From positions 136,980,491 to 137,044,490 of the forward strand of contig NC_062213.1 of NCBI RefSeq assembly GCF_902686445.1: a stretch of 64,000 nt of DNA, in the 5' to 3' direction. Below are positions 12,391 to 22,872 of the stretch, one piece after another. The notes under the pieces are model-generated. The model had not been told where the DNA came from. It saw nothing but the letters and a program-made list of their open reading frames with translations, and ran no database searches. The DNA comes from Sciurus carolinensis. Lineage: Eukaryota > Chordata > Mammalia > Rodentia > Sciuridae. The position numbers and the translations under genes are program-made. The first letter of the stretch is position 1. Every line of letters starts with the position of its first letter.

Positions 12391-13044
12391 TTCATAGTTA
12401 TTTAAATTATAATTTCATATCATTTTCACATCTTTAAGTATTGTTCTTCTATTGGCCTTTCCCATCATTTAAAAATGTAAAAACTACTATTCTTAGGTCA
12501 TAAGCTATACAAAAACAGATGAATTATAAGATTTGGTTTGCAAGTCAATTAGGATTTGGTTTTAAGGATATACTCTTTGCTTGCTTAACTTTATTCCTAA
12601 CTATTTTTAGTAAATTTTCTCAAATCATATGCAGTTGAGAAGAATATTTTTCATATGGAAACATTAATCAGTTATTAGAGTTGTATGATTTTTTAAAAAG
12701 ACTGTCACATAACATACTTCACACTTAGGCTACGTAATTCAGAAAGTACTGACAGACTTTGTACTACCTTGGTGTTTTCATTTGGAAAACAAGATTATCA
12801 TATTAACTGTAATTAGAGATTGCAAGTAAGTGGTAGGTGTTCCCAAATATTCTTTAATATTCTTTATTAAATTAAATATTTTTTAATTGTTTGTTTATTT
12901 GGGAAAGAAATCCTGTATAACTGCCAAACCTGGGCAGTATATCAACAGCAGTCTTATGGAGCACAACCCTTTCTAAACTTATTGAGGCTCTACATCAATT
13001 TTGTAGGAACTTCCCAGTTTTCATTTTCTATCTATGTTCTCTAG

Positions 13045-13152
13045 GGCATCAAAGGCAATCCAGGAAGAACAGGACTGGCAGGGTCTCCAGGTCCTCGAGG
13101 AATAAAGGGCTCATCAGGCCTTCCAGGAAGCCCTGGAGTTCCAGGCCCAAAG
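13045..13152 (+). CDS. COL24A1: COL24A1 triple-helix exon 2 (108 bp, 36 aa)
   Basis: Bounded by acceptor TTCTCTAG and donor GTACTT at 13153, phase 0 on both sides. It encodes twelve perfect Gly-X-Y triplets, GIKGNPGRTGLAGSPGPRG and onward, ending GVPGPK. It is again a 108-bp double unit. It joins in register to exon 1 (GLP|GIK) and to exon 3. The donor is not the strict GTAAGT consensus. GNPGRT places Arg in the X position and Thr in Y, while GPRG and GPK put basic residues in Y, as usual for stabilising the helix. Confidence 0.95.
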
Positions 13153-13402
13153 GTACTTTAATGTTTTTTTTCTGATGGTTGAGCAGTATTGGCCATCCTT
13201 ACACTTGCTCTGGGTTCATTGGCTAGATCACAAGATGGTAAGATTAATAGCTTTTAATAAAAATGGGTTAATAGTAAAAGCACATTAGGGAAAAGGGAAA
13301 ATGAATGGTATTTATATATCCATTTCCTGTGATGGCCATTGTGCATGTGATTTGGCAAAACAACTCATTATCCAGAGCTAGTTATGCTTTAAGAAATGCT
13401 AA

Positions 13403-13493
13403 GCTTTTGAGTGTGGCTCAGTGATAGAGAGTACTCGACTAGCAGGCCCTGGGTTCAATCCCCAGCAATACAAAAAAAAAAAAAAAAAAAAAA
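13403..13493 (+). mobile_element. ID SINE
   Basis: tRNA-derived body ('gtgtggctcagtgatagaga', then 'ccctgggttcaatccccagc') with a pure A tail to 13493. The A-box-like and B-box-like (GGTTCAATCC) Pol III promoter elements are visible. Confidence 0.9.
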
Positions 13494-13834
13494 GCTATTT
13501 TAGACTCATTTTGGTTCTTCTTCTTTATTGTCTATCTTTTCCAAAACATTATTGCATCTTAATTTGATTTTCTCAGTTCTACTTCTAGAGAATTTTTAGA
13601 TTCCTGAACCATATGAGTCAATTGAAAATGATGACCCAGTTACATACTGCTTACAGTTTTAGCTTTCTGTTAATGTTTATACCATAATTATCCCTTTCCA
13701 CTAAAACCCAAGTAGCTGAACAAATGATAAAACTAGGGAAAGAAATAAGAAAGATTCCTACCTCTCGTGCAAATTTGCAATAAAAAGGACCTACACTTGT
13801 CAAGTCTCAAACTTATAAGTTTTATCAAAAAAAT

Positions 13835-13938
13835 GGGGCTGGGGATATAGCTCAGTTGGTAGAGTGCTTACCTCACAAGCACAAGGCCCCACGTTCAATT
13901 CCCAGCACCACAAAAAAAAAAAAAAAAAAAAAAAAAAA
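13835..13938 (+). mobile_element. ID SINE
   Basis: Starts 'ggggctggggatatagctca', has the B-box-like GTTCAATTCC, then 'cagcaccac' and a 28-nt A tail. The variant 'ttacctcacaagcacaaggc' also occurs in the copies at 55962 and 57315, marking one ID subfamily. Confidence 0.92.
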
Positions 13939-14703
13939 CAGTGACCAAAAAAAAGAAAATGAAGGATAATTTGCTAATCTTACAGCATTTTTGGCAAGTC
14001 TACCAAGCATCATTTTTTGTTATCCTATCTATCTCTGAAATTCACCTGATTCCTAAGTTTACCTTTAGAAATGGTATAAAAAGTATTCCAACTCTCATTT
14101 CAACAACAACAACAAAAATCAAAATAAATGAAAACAGTGACTCAAAAATATGATAATGGAAATTATGTATATCATTAAAGTGGGCTTTTAGGGAATAAAG
14201 GGACCTAAGGAAATAGATAATGGAAATTTCTTAATGATGGAACTGAGATGATAATCATGGCAAAAACATGGGTCTGCACTTCAGAGGACTGCTCTGTTTC
14301 TGCTATCAGATGACTGAATCATCTCCGGATGGTAGGAAAAATACAGTAAAATGATGTTAATTCAAATAATACGCAAGTTCCATCTCATGTAACCGCCCCC
14401 CCCACACACACACACTGCACCTTCATCCATCCCCTTCTAGTTTTACAGGTACCTCCTACTCTCCACTTTACACACTTATCACCACAATCTCTGGAATTTT
14501 CTTTCCCTGCTGTTATTTCTCTTGTTCATTAAAATCAAATATTACTTGCTGGAAAATATTGGTAGAGAGGACAATCATTTAGAATTTGATTTCCCCAGTG
14601 CTTTTACTATGTTTAAAGATGGATATGTCTTTGAGTTTCACTTAAAAGTCAATATGTTTACAAGTTCTGAGGTCAAGATCACCTTTCTTTGTTTTGTCCA
14701 CAG

Positions 14704-14811
14704 GGTGAACAAGGGCTACCTGGTCAATCTGGAATTCAAGGTAAAAGAGGTCGCAGAGGAACACAAGGTGATCAAGGACCACATGGAGAGCCTGGTCTGA
14801 AAGGGCAGCCT
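14704..14811 (+). CDS. COL24A1: COL24A1 triple-helix exon 3 (108 bp, 36 aa)
   Basis: Follows acceptor TCCACAG and precedes donor GTATGT at 14812. Twelve Gly-X-Y triplets, GEQGLPGQSGIQGKRGRRG and onward to GLKGQP, phase 0 both sides. It includes the strongly basic stretch GKRGRRG (three Arg/Lys in consecutive triplets plus one), the densest positive cluster in the window's helix. Such clusters in collagens often bind heparan sulphate, but that role is inference here. Only 91 bp separate this exon from the next. A longer open frame of another register (14522-14800) overlaps it but has no Gly-X-Y pattern. Confidence 0.95.
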
Positions 14812-14902
14812 GTATGTGCCAACTCAGAAATTCACCAAGCACCCATCCTACAAACCAAGCCACCAGTGCACAGTAATGATTATCATGTCTGTTCACTTGC
14901 AG
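14812..14902 (+). other. COL24A1: Intron 3 (91 bp)
   Basis: Very short intron from donor GTATGTGC to acceptor ACTTGCAG. It reads open in the exon frame for part of its length, but it loses the Gly-X-Y pattern at once, so it is not a retained coding segment. Confidence 0.9.
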
Positions 14903-14956
14903 GGTGAACATGGTGATCAAGGTTTAACAGGTTTCCAAGGATTCCCAGGCCCCAAG
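14903..14956 (+). CDS. COL24A1: COL24A1 triple-helix exon 4 (54 bp, 18 aa)
   Basis: After acceptor CTTGCAG, before donor GTATGT at 14957. Six triplets, GEHGDQGLTGFQGFPGPK. This is the basic 54-bp fibrillar-collagen exon unit, phase 0 on both sides. It joins QP|GEH upstream and PK|GPE downstream. Confidence 0.95.
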
Positions 14957-15287
14957 GTATGTTTACATATTTTCTTTTCATCTTCTACCTATCTAGAAAA
15001 AGAGTTGTTGAAATATCAATATTTAGTGTCTGAATTGAACTTTTCTTTTTTTAATCTGCATAATTTCAATTGTGACAGTCATATATTTAAATTTTCATCA
15101 TTTTAATTGTTAAACATATGTAATTATGCATTTTCCTGGAAATTTTATTGTATGATTTCCTTTTGTTCCCATTTTTAAGAGTATTTTTGAAGAATAGGTT
15201 CTTGATAGATGGGTGTAAGATTATTTCATTTGTAAAATATTAACATAGAGCTAAAATTTTGGCTTTTTCTTTTTATTATATGTCTAG
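14957..15287 (+). other. COL24A1: Intron 4 (331 bp)
   Basis: AT-rich intron from donor GTATGT to acceptor TATGTCTAG. No repeat recognised. Confidence 0.9.
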
Positions 15288-15350
15288 GGTCCTGAGGGGG
15301 ATGCTGGCATTGTTGGAATATCAGGTCCTAAAGGTCCTATTGGGCAAAGA
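15288..15350 (+). CDS. COL24A1: COL24A1 triple-helix exon 5 (63 bp, 21 aa)
   Basis: After acceptor TGTCTAG, before donor GTAAGT at 15351. Seven triplets: GPEGDAGIVGISGPKGPIG then QR. At 63 bp it departs from the 45/54/99/108/162-bp sizes standard in major fibrillar collagens. Both borders are phase 0 and the reading pattern is perfect, so the size looks real and not a misplaced border. GIVGIS is unusually rich in aliphatic residues and poor in imino acids, a locally less stable helix by family rules. Confidence 0.94.
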
Positions 15351-16138
15351 GTAAGTGTAGAGTCATATTACCTACCTAGAAATTGCGCTTCTTTGTTTGC
15401 TGTAGGACTTATGAACTCAAAAAAATAGTATACCCCAAATTAATAGTTTAGTAAAATGATTTTTCAGATAGAAACTCATAAGAGTACATACAGAGTTCAA
15501 CCTTTTGCAGTTCATAAATTCACTTGAGCAAAATACCCCCATAGACCACCCATATTTCCCAGTTCTTACTTTAAAAAAAGAATCATCAGAATTACTGTGA
15601 AGACTGGAGAATGTATTTATTAACTCACACTGGTACCAAAAACATAAAGCAGTTTCATGTTATAAGCATTAATGTAACCGGAGACCAGAGACCACCCCCA
15701 ACAAACCACCTGGAGAAAGCTTGCCTCTGACCAGATCTCTTCACACTGCACTGTGAAAAATATTTCCCAATAACTATGTTTTCCCAGCTCAGGGGCAAGT
15801 ATCCCAAGAGAGTTATGGGAGTTGCTTAAGGAATTTCAGACTCAGGGTCTGAAGAACTCTAATTAGCATTTTAGCACCTGTAGTTTCAACCTCTAGAGAA
15901 TATAAGTAAATTAACAGCAGATAATGGTTATTATTTTCATTTTGTTTTTATTAATCATAGTCTGATAATTGATGAGATACTTTATAAAACTAAAATTTTT
16001 AAAAAGGCTTAAAAACTCCAAACCAGAGTTTGACTGGAGTAGTAACATCTATATAGCTAACTACAACTGCCAAGGCCAAGTGTGGAGAGAACAGAGAGGA
16101 AGATGGGAAGCAGCTCAGATGCAGTAGAGAGGAGTCTT

Positions 16139-16154
16139 AAAAAGCTTTACAACC
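16139..16154 (+). repeat. Target-site duplication, left copy, of full-length L1
   Basis: AAAAAGCTTTACAACC, matched exactly at 22857-22872 after the L1 A tail. The preceding bases give CTT/AAAAAG, a good L1 endonuclease site (TT/AAAA on this strand). Confidence 0.93.
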
Positions 16155-17714
16155 GGGGGCCAAGATGGCGGACTAGAGGGCAGCTGCATTTCACGTTGCT
16201 CCAGGACGCAAGATTCAAAAGAGGAGATAGTGAGAGACTTGGGACCAACTCAAAGCCGCCGGGTGAGTCTCTCCCATTGGGGAGGTGTCCCGGATGGGGC
16301 GGTAGCCCCGGAACGCAGGGAACTTTGTGAAGTAGAGTTGCTTGGCGAGACGCCCCTCCCCCCTGCTGGAGCGATAAACACGGACAACTGGGATCATCGT
16401 AGAGGAGGCGGCTCAGCACAGCACTTGGACTCGGAGCAACCACTGGGACTCCGGGCGGCTGCCTGAGGAGGAACTGCGTGGCGAGCTGTGTGGACGCAGA
16501 ACGACCACTTCTGAACACGGGGGGTTGCCCGGAGGAAGAGGAGAAGCCCGGCGGGTCGCTTGGTCTAGGAGTGACTGCATCAGAGCCACAGGTGGTTGCC
16601 AGAGGAGGAGCTTCGTGGCGAGCTGTTTGAACTCAGAACGACTGCTCCAGAACACCGGTGGCCTGCCTGGAGGAGGAGAGCGGTGGGACGCTTGGTCTAG
16701 GAGTGACTGCATCAGAGCCACAGGTGGTTGCCAGAGGAGGAGGCGAGTGGTGAGTTGATTGGACTAAAAGCGACTGCTCCTGAACACGGGTGGCCTGCCT
16801 GGAGGAGGAGCGTGGTGGGTCACTTGGTCTCGGAGCCACCGCTCCTGAACACCCGGGGGGCTACCCCAAGGAGGAGGAGGAGGAACAGGGCGGGTCACTT
16901 GGACTTGGAGTGACTGCCTAGGGCTATGGGTGGTTGGCGGGAGGAGGAGACCCGAAGTGAGTTGCTTGGACTCCTAGTGACTGAGTCGGAAACCGGGCGG
17001 CTGTCCAGAGGAGGAGGTGTGTGGCAGGTCTCTGGGTCTCGGAGCTATGGTACGGGACTCCAGGTGGTGGCTCAGGGGAGGGGCTGCATAGCCAGGCGAT
17101 TGGTGCAGAGCAGGGTCCCAGGAGCTAGGTGGCTTCTTGCTGGAAGAGCCGCACAGAGACATGCCTAGGGGCGGATCAAAGTTTCCAGGACTGAGGGCAG
17201 ATTCTCTGGGAGAGGCAGCCTAAGGAGACTCGCCTGCGAAGGGTGAGGCTCCCAGGCCCAGGACGTAGGTCCAGGCCCCTGAGATCGTTGCAGAGGAAGA
17301 CAGCCCAGCCCAGGCGGTAGTTGTAGATTGAGGGGAACCTCTAGGAGGGCAACTGACCAGCAAGACGTCCCCACCAAGTGAGTCTTCCCGGCCGGGGGAG
17401 GTTTTCCCACAGGGACGGTAAAACCAGAGACACAGGCACAAACAGGCCTTGCCTCAGCCCGCAGTCTAGTTCCCCATTGGATGACCATTGGTCAACAAGT
17501 GGAGGCACCTCTGCCCACTAGCAGGAAATATACGCCACCTGAGGGTCACCACCCCTAGAGAGGCAGCTTCTTCGTGGAGCTCTGCATTATCAACCTCCTC
17601 CAAGACTTCAGGCTACTGAAGGATAAGAGGGGATATACTAGCAATCTTCAGGGACATTATAAATCGATAGAGGAAATCTGTAATATCTTAATGACCCACT
17701 GACTCCTGAACAAT
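16155..17714 (+). promoter_or_regulatory. L1 5' UTR / internal promoter
   Basis: GC- and CpG-rich island inside AT-rich intron. It begins GGGGGCCAAGATGGCGGACT, including CAAGATGGC at 16161-16169, the YY1-binding core that positions transcription start in primate L1. A tandem array of about ten 63-75 bp units occupies 16424-17097. The rest, to 17714, is single-copy-looking UTR. Promoter activity is inferred from position and family. Confidence 0.85.
16424..17097 (+). repeat. Tandem array in L1 5' UTR, about ten ~66-bp units
   Basis: Units start CTTGG(A/T)CT or a variant (for example 16424, 16559, 16691, 16820) and carry a 'gactgc...ggtggcc/ttgcc' core and a 'gaggagga' end. Two units, 16558-16610 and 16690-16742, are near-identical over 50 bp at an offset of 132 bp, which shows a higher-order doublet. 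The length per unit is mostly 63-75 bp. It resembles in principle the monomer arrays of mouse L1 promoters, but the units are shorter than those I know. Confidence 0.85.
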
Positions 17715-18674
17715 ATGAGAAAACAAGGGAAGAAAATGCCCCAAACAAATCTAGATGTTACATCAATAAAATCCAATGACAGCATGGCAGAAGAAATGAC
17801 AGAAAGGGAGTTCAGAATGTACATAATTAAAATGATTAGGGAAGCAAACGATGAGATGAAAGAGCAAATGCAGGCATTGAACGATCGCACCAATCGACAG
17901 TTAACAGAGCAAATTCAGGAAGCAAAAGATCATTTCAATAAAGAGTTAGAGATATTGAAAAAAAACCAAACAGAAATCCTTGAAATGAAGGAAACAATAA
18001 ACCAAATTAAGAACTCCATAGAAAGCATAACCAATAGGATAAAACACCTGGAAGACAGAAGCTCAGATATTGAAGACAAAATATTTAACCTCGAAAACAA
18101 AGTTGAACAAACAGAGAAGATGGTGAGAAATCATGAACAGAATCTCCAAGAACTATGGGATATCATGAAAAGGCCAAATTTGAGAATTATTGGGATTGAG
18201 GAAGGCTTAGAGAAACAAACCAAAGGAATGAACAATCTATTTGAAGAAATAATATCAGAAAATTTCCCAAATCTGAAGAATGAAATGGAAAATCAAGTCC
18301 AAGAGGCTTATAGGACTCCAAATACACAAAATTACAACAGACCCACACCAAGGCACATTATAATGAAAATACCTAACATACAAAATAAAGACAGAGGTTT
18401 AAATGCTGTGAGAGAAAAGAACCAAATTACATTCAGGGGGAAACCAATATGGATATCAGCAGATTTTTCAATCCAGACCCTAAAAGCTAGAAGGGCCTGG
18501 AACAACATTTTTCAAGCTCTGAAAGAAAATGGATGCCAACCAAGAATCTTATACCCAGCAAAAATTACCTTCAAATTTGACGATGAAATAAAATCATTCC
18601 ATGATAAACAAAAGCTAAAAGAATTTACAAAAAGAGCCAGCATTACAGAACATTCTCAGCAAAATATTTCATGA
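17715..18674 (+). CDS. L1 ORF1 protein (319 aa), apparently intact
   Basis: RNA-binding chaperone of the L1 ribonucleoprotein, which coats L1 RNA as trimers. Residues about 50-155 form a long heptad-rich coiled coil (many Glu/Lys/Ile/Leu). From about 156 follows the RRM-like domain (NLRIIGIEEGLE), then the C-terminal domain with the conserved RTPNTQNYNRPTPRHIIMK and ARRAWNNIFQALKENG blocks and YPAKITF. It starts at ATG 17715 and ends in TGA at 18672-18674 with no internal stop. It is somewhat shorter than human ORF1p (338 aa), mainly in the N-terminal region and the tail. The intact frame contrasts with the broken ORF2 downstream. I judge the protein complete; whether it is expressed cannot be seen. 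Confidence 0.9.
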   Translation: MRKQGKKMPQTNLDVTSIKSNDSMAEEMTEREFRMYIIKMIREANDEMKEQMQALNDRTNRQLTEQIQEAKDHFNKELEILKKNQTEILEMKETINQIKNSIESITNRIKHLEDRSSDIEDKIFNLENKVEQTEKMVRNHEQNLQELWDIMKRPNLRIIGIEEGLEKQTKGMNNLFEEIISENFPNLKNEMENQVQEAYRTPNTQNYNRPTPRHIIMKIPNIQNKDRGLNAVREKNQITFRGKPIWISADFSIQTLKARRAWNNIFQALKENGCQPRILYPAKITFKFDDEIKSFHDKQKLKEFTKRASITEHSQQNIS

Positions 18675-18771
18675 GGAAGAAATAAAAAACAAGCAAATCA
18701 GCAAAGGGAGGAATTATCCTAAAGGAACTGTCAAATAAAGGAGGAACCAAGATGTGTCAAAAATTTTAAAT
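18675..18771 (+). other. L1 inter-ORF spacer
   Basis: 97 bp between the ORF1 stop and the ORF2 ATG at 18772, A-rich with several stop codons, as usual for L1. Confidence 0.85.
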
Positions 18772-21700
18772 ATGAACCAAATGACCGGGAATACAAATCA
18801 TATCTCAATAATAACCCTGAATGTTAATGGCCTGAATTCATCAATCAAAAGACATAGACTGGCAGATTGGATTAAAAAGAAAGATCCAACAATATGTTGC
18901 CTGCAAGAGACTCACCTCATAGAAAGAGATACCCACAGACTAAAGGTGAAATGATGGGGAAAAACATACCATGCACATGGACTCAGCAAAAAAGCTGGAG
19001 AATCCATCCTCATTTCAGATAATGTGGACTTCAAGCCAATATTAGTCAGAAGGGATAAAGAAGGACATTTCATACTGCTCAAGGGAAGCATAAATCAGCA
19101 AGATATAACAATCATAAACATCTATGCCCCAAACAGTGGCTCATCCATGTATGTTAAACAAATCCTTCTCAATTTTAGAAACCAAACAGACCATAACACA
19201 ATAATACTAGGTGATTTTAACACGCCTCTTTCACCACTGGACAGATCTTCCAAACAAAAATTGAACAAAGAAACCATAGATCTCAATAACACAATCAATA
19301 ATTTAGACTTAACAGACATTTATAGAATATACCATCCAACCAAGAGCAAATACACTTTCTTCTCGGCAGCACATGGATCCTTCTCTAAAATAGACCATAT
19401 ATTATGCCACAAAGCTAATGTCAGTGAATAGAAGAAGATAGAGACACTACCTTGTATTCTATCAGATCATAATGGATTGAAGTTACAAATTAATGAAAGA
19501 GTAAAAAACAGAAACTACTCCAACACCTGGAGATTAAGCAATATGCTACTATATGATGAATGGATAACAGAAGATATTAGGAAGGAAATTAAAAAATTCT
19601 TAGAGGTAAACGAGAACAAAGAAACATCATATCAAAATCTCTGGGACACTATGAAAGCAGTACTTAGAGGAAGATTTATTTCATGGAGCGCATTTAATAA
19701 AAGAAGTAAAACTCAAAAAATAAATGACCTAACACTACAGCTCAAAGCCCTAGAAAAAGAAGAACAGACCAACACCAAAAGTAGTAGAAGACAGGAAATA
19801 GTCAAACTCAGAGCTGAAATCAACGAAATTGAAACGAAAGAAACAATACAAAAAATTGACAAAATAAATAGTTGGTTCTTCGAAAAAATAAACAAAATTG
19901 ATAAACCTTTAGCCACACTAACAGAGAAGACGAGAGAAAACCCAAATCACTAAAATTCGGAATGAACAAGGAAATATCACAACAGACACGACTGAAATAC
20001 AAAACATAATTAGAAGCTATTTTGAAAATCTATACTCCAACAAAATAGAAAATTTCGAAGACATCAACAGGTTTCTAGAGACATATGAATTGCCTAAACT
20101 GAACGAGGAGGACATACACAATTTAAATAGACCAATTTCAAGTAATGAAATAGAAGAAGTCATCAAAAGCCTACCAACAAAGAAAAGTCCAGGACCAGAT
20201 GGGTTCTCAGCCGAGTTCTACAAAACTTTTAAAGAAGAGCTCATTCCAATACTTCTCAAAGTATTCCAGAAAATAGAAGAGGAGGGAACTCTCCCAAACT
20301 CATTCTATGAAGCCAATATTACCCTGATTCCTAAACCAGACAGAGACACATCAAGGAAAGAAAATTTCAGACCAATATCCTTAATGAACATCGATGCAAA
20401 AATTCTCAACAAAATTTTAGCAAATCGCATACAAAAATATATTAAAAAGATAGTGCACCATGATCAAGTGGGTTTCATCCCAGGGATGCAAGGTTGGTTC
20501 AACATCAGGAAATCAATAAATGTAATTCACCATATCAATAGACTTAAAGTCAAGAATCACATGATTATTTCGATAGATGCAGAAAAAGCATTTGATAAAA
20601 TACAGCACCACTTCATGCTCAAAACACTAGAAAAATTGGGATAGTGGAAACATTCCTTAACATTGTAAAGGCCATCTACGCTAAACCCATGGCTAATATC
20701 ATTCTAAATGGTGAAAAACTGAAAGCATTCCCTCTAAAAACTGGAACAAGGCAGGGATGCCCTCTTTCACCACTTCTATTAAATATCGTCCTTGAAACTC
20801 TAGCCAGAGCAATTAGACAGACCAAAGAAATTAAAGGGTTACGAATAGGAAAAGAAGAACTCAAACTATCCCTATTTGCTGATGATATGATTGTATACTT
20901 AGAGGAACCAGGAAATTCCACCAGAAAACTTTTAGAACTCATAAGTGAATTCAGTAAAGTAGCAGGATAAAAGATCAATGCACATAAATCTAAGGCCTTT
21001 TTATACATAAGCGATGAATCTTCAGAAAGAGAAATTAGGAAAACTACCCCATTCACAATAGCTTCGAAAAAAATAAAATACTTGGGAATCAATCTCACAA
21101 AAGAAGTGAAAGACCTCTACAATGAGAACTACAGAACACTAAAGAAAGAAATTAAAGAAAACCTTAGAAGATGGAAAGATCTCCCATGTTCTTGGATAGG
21201 AAGAATTAATATTGTCAAAATGGCCATACTACCAAAAGTGCTATACAGATTCAATGCAATTCCAATTAAAATCCCAATGATGTACCTTACAGAAATAGAG
21301 CAAGCAATTATGAAATTCATCTGGAAGATTAAAAAACCCAGAATAACTAAAGCAATCCTTGGCAGAAAGAGTGAAGCAGGGGGTATCGCAATACCAGATC
21401 TTCAACTCTACTACAAAGCAATAGTAACAAAAACGGCATGGTATTGGTACCAAAATAGAAAGGTGGATCAATGGTACAGAATAGAGGACTCGGACACAAA
21501 TCCAAATAAATACAATTTTCTTATACTAGACAAAGGGGCCAAAAATATGCAATGGAGAAAAGATAGCCTCTTCAACAAATGGTGCTGGGAGAATTGGAAA
21601 TCCATATGCAACAGAATGAAACTAAACCCATATCTCTCACCATGCACGAAACTAAACTCAAAATGGATTAAGGATCTCGGAATCAGACCAGAGACCTTGC

Positions 21701-22602
21701 ATCTTATAGAAGAAAAATTAGGTCCAGAGCTTCAACATGTCGGCTTAGGACCAGACTTCCTCAACAGGACTCCCATAGCACAAGAAATAAAAGCAAGAAT
21801 TAATAACTGGGATAGATTCAAACTAAAAAGTTTTCTCTCAGCAAAGGAAACTATCAGCAATGCAAAGAAAGAGCCTACAGAGTGGGAGAAAATCTTTGCC
21901 AATCATACTTCAGATAGAGCACTAATCTCCAGAATCTATAAAGAACTCAAAAAACTCTACACCAAGAATGCAAGTAATCCAATCGACAAATGGGCTAAGG
22001 AAATGAATAGACACTTCACAGAAGAAGATCTACAAGCAATCAACAAACATATGGAAAAATGTTCAACATCTCTAGTAATAAGAGAAATGCAAATCAAAAC
22101 CACCCTAAGATTCCATCTCACCCCAATTAGAATGGCGATTATCAAGAATACAAGCAACAACAGGTGTTGGCGAGGATGTGGGGAGAAAGGTACACTCATA
22201 CATTGCTGGTGGGGCTGCAAATTAGTGCAGCCACTCTGGAAAGCAGTGTGGAGATTCCTTAGAAAACTTGGAATGGAAACACCATTTGACCCAGCTATCC
22301 CACTCCTTGGCCTATACCCAAAGGACTTAAAATCAGCATATTACAGAGATACAGCCACATCAATGTTCATAGCTGCTCAGTTCACAATAGCCAGATTGTG
22401 GAACCAACCTAGATGTCCTTCAATTGATGAATGGATAAAGAAAATGTGGTATATATATACAATGGAATATTACTCAGCCATAAAGAATGATAAAATTATG
22501 GCATTTGCAGGCAAATGGATGAAACTGGAGAATATCATGCTAAGTGAGATAAGCCAATCTCAAAAAGCCAAAGGAAGAATGATATCGCTAATAAGTGGAT
22601 GA
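18772..22602 (+). pseudogene. L1 ORF2 (endonuclease-reverse transcriptase), inactivated
   Basis: The full ORF2 span is 3831 nt, about 1277 codons, the normal L1 length. The APE-like endonuclease (18772-19490) shows ITLNVNGLN, CCLQETH, ILGDFNTPL and LSDHN. The RT shows [13 protein letters not shown], the [19 protein letters not shown] block, [12 protein letters not shown] and the catalytic FADD at 20875-20886. The C-terminal CX3CX7HX4C cluster is in [18 protein letters not shown] near 22165-22220. Lesions, 5' to 3': TGA at 18952-18954, TAG at 19429-19431, a +1-type frameshift near 19925-19940, a -1-type frameshift near 20640 (short G run), and TAA at 20968-20970. From 20971 to the stop at 22602 the frame is open. 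The domains themselves look well preserved, so inactivation is recent. Confidence 0.93.
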
Positions 22603-22848
22603 TGACACATAATGGGGGGTGGGAGGGTTTAGTGTTGGGGTTGGAGTTGGGTTTAGGGAGGGGGGCAGGAATGGAGGAAGGAAGGACTGTATAGAGGGAG
22701 GGGAGGGGTGGGAGGGGTGGTGGGAAGGGAAAAAATGGCAGAATGAATCAAACAACATTACCCTATGTAAATTTTTGATTACACAAATGGTATGCCTTTA
22801 CGCCATGTACAAACAGAGAAACAACATGTATCCCATTTGTTTACCATT
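22603..22848 (+). other. L1 3' UTR with G-rich tract
   Basis: Polypurine, G-rich run at 22613-22735 with several GGG/GGGG blocks separated by short loops, able in principle to form G-quadruplexes. It includes TTTAGGG- and TTGGGGTT-like words. The terminal part (22745-22848) recurs antisense at 62890-63010. Confidence 0.8.
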
Positions 22849-22856
22849 AAAAAAAA

Positions 22857-22872
22857 AAAAAGCTTTACAACC
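22857..22872 (+). repeat. Target-site duplication, right copy, of full-length L1
   Basis: Exact match of the 16 bp at 16139-16154. The first five A residues cannot be separated from the L1 A tail, leaving GCTTTACAACC as the unambiguous part. Confidence 0.93.

Larger units (their letters stand above)
314..13044 (+). other. COL24A1: Intron 1 (12.7 kb)
   Basis: The intron runs from donor GTAAGT to acceptor TTCTCTAG. It holds antisense L1 fragments (1561-2968, 3450-5609), a B1-dID SINE (3063-3221), an L2/MIR block (7555-8545), a SINE split by a sense L1 (10328-11775) and an old DNA-transposon fragment (12220-12390). I see nothing classifiable at 314-1560, 5650-7550, 8800-10320, 11780-12210 or 12400-13000. 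These are AT-rich with short, unsupported reading frames only. Confidence 0.8.
13153..14703 (+). other. COL24A1: Intron 2 (1.55 kb)
   Basis: Runs from donor GTACTT to acceptor TTTGTCCACAG. It contains two ID SINEs (13403-13493 and 13835-13938) and a short CA/C-rich tract at 14395-14415. The remainder is unclassified. Confidence 0.85.
16155..22861 (+). mobile_element. Full-length L1 retrotransposon, same strand as COL24A1
   Basis: A complete element of 6.7 kb. It has a GC-rich 5' UTR (16155-17714) with a YY1-like site and a tandem array, an intact ORF1 (17715-18674), a 97-bp inter-ORF spacer, a broken ORF2 (18772-22602), a G-rich 3' UTR (22603-22848) and an A tail merging with the right target duplication. 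The perfect 16-bp flanking duplication and few ORF2 lesions indicate a fairly recent insertion. ORF2 has three stop codons and two frameshifts, so the copy cannot move on its own. Sense-oriented full-length L1s in introns are generally under-represented, which makes its tolerance here of some interest. Confidence 0.96.

Noticed and set aside
14522..14800. 92-codon + strand frame and 14642-14920 minus-strand frame over exon 3
   Set aside because: Out of register with the Gly-X-Y frame and running through the acceptor; shadows of the exon.
16147..16721. Antisense open frames of 102-123 codons in the L1 5' UTR, reminiscent of primate ORF0
   Set aside because: The region is a GC-rich tandem array with unit length mostly near 66 bp, a multiple of three. 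A stop-free frame in one unit stays open across units by construction. No start context or conserved protein supports it.
16424..17097. CRISPR-like repeat array
   Set aside because: Units are contiguous diverged tandem repeats without unique spacers, inside a mammalian L1 5' UTR.
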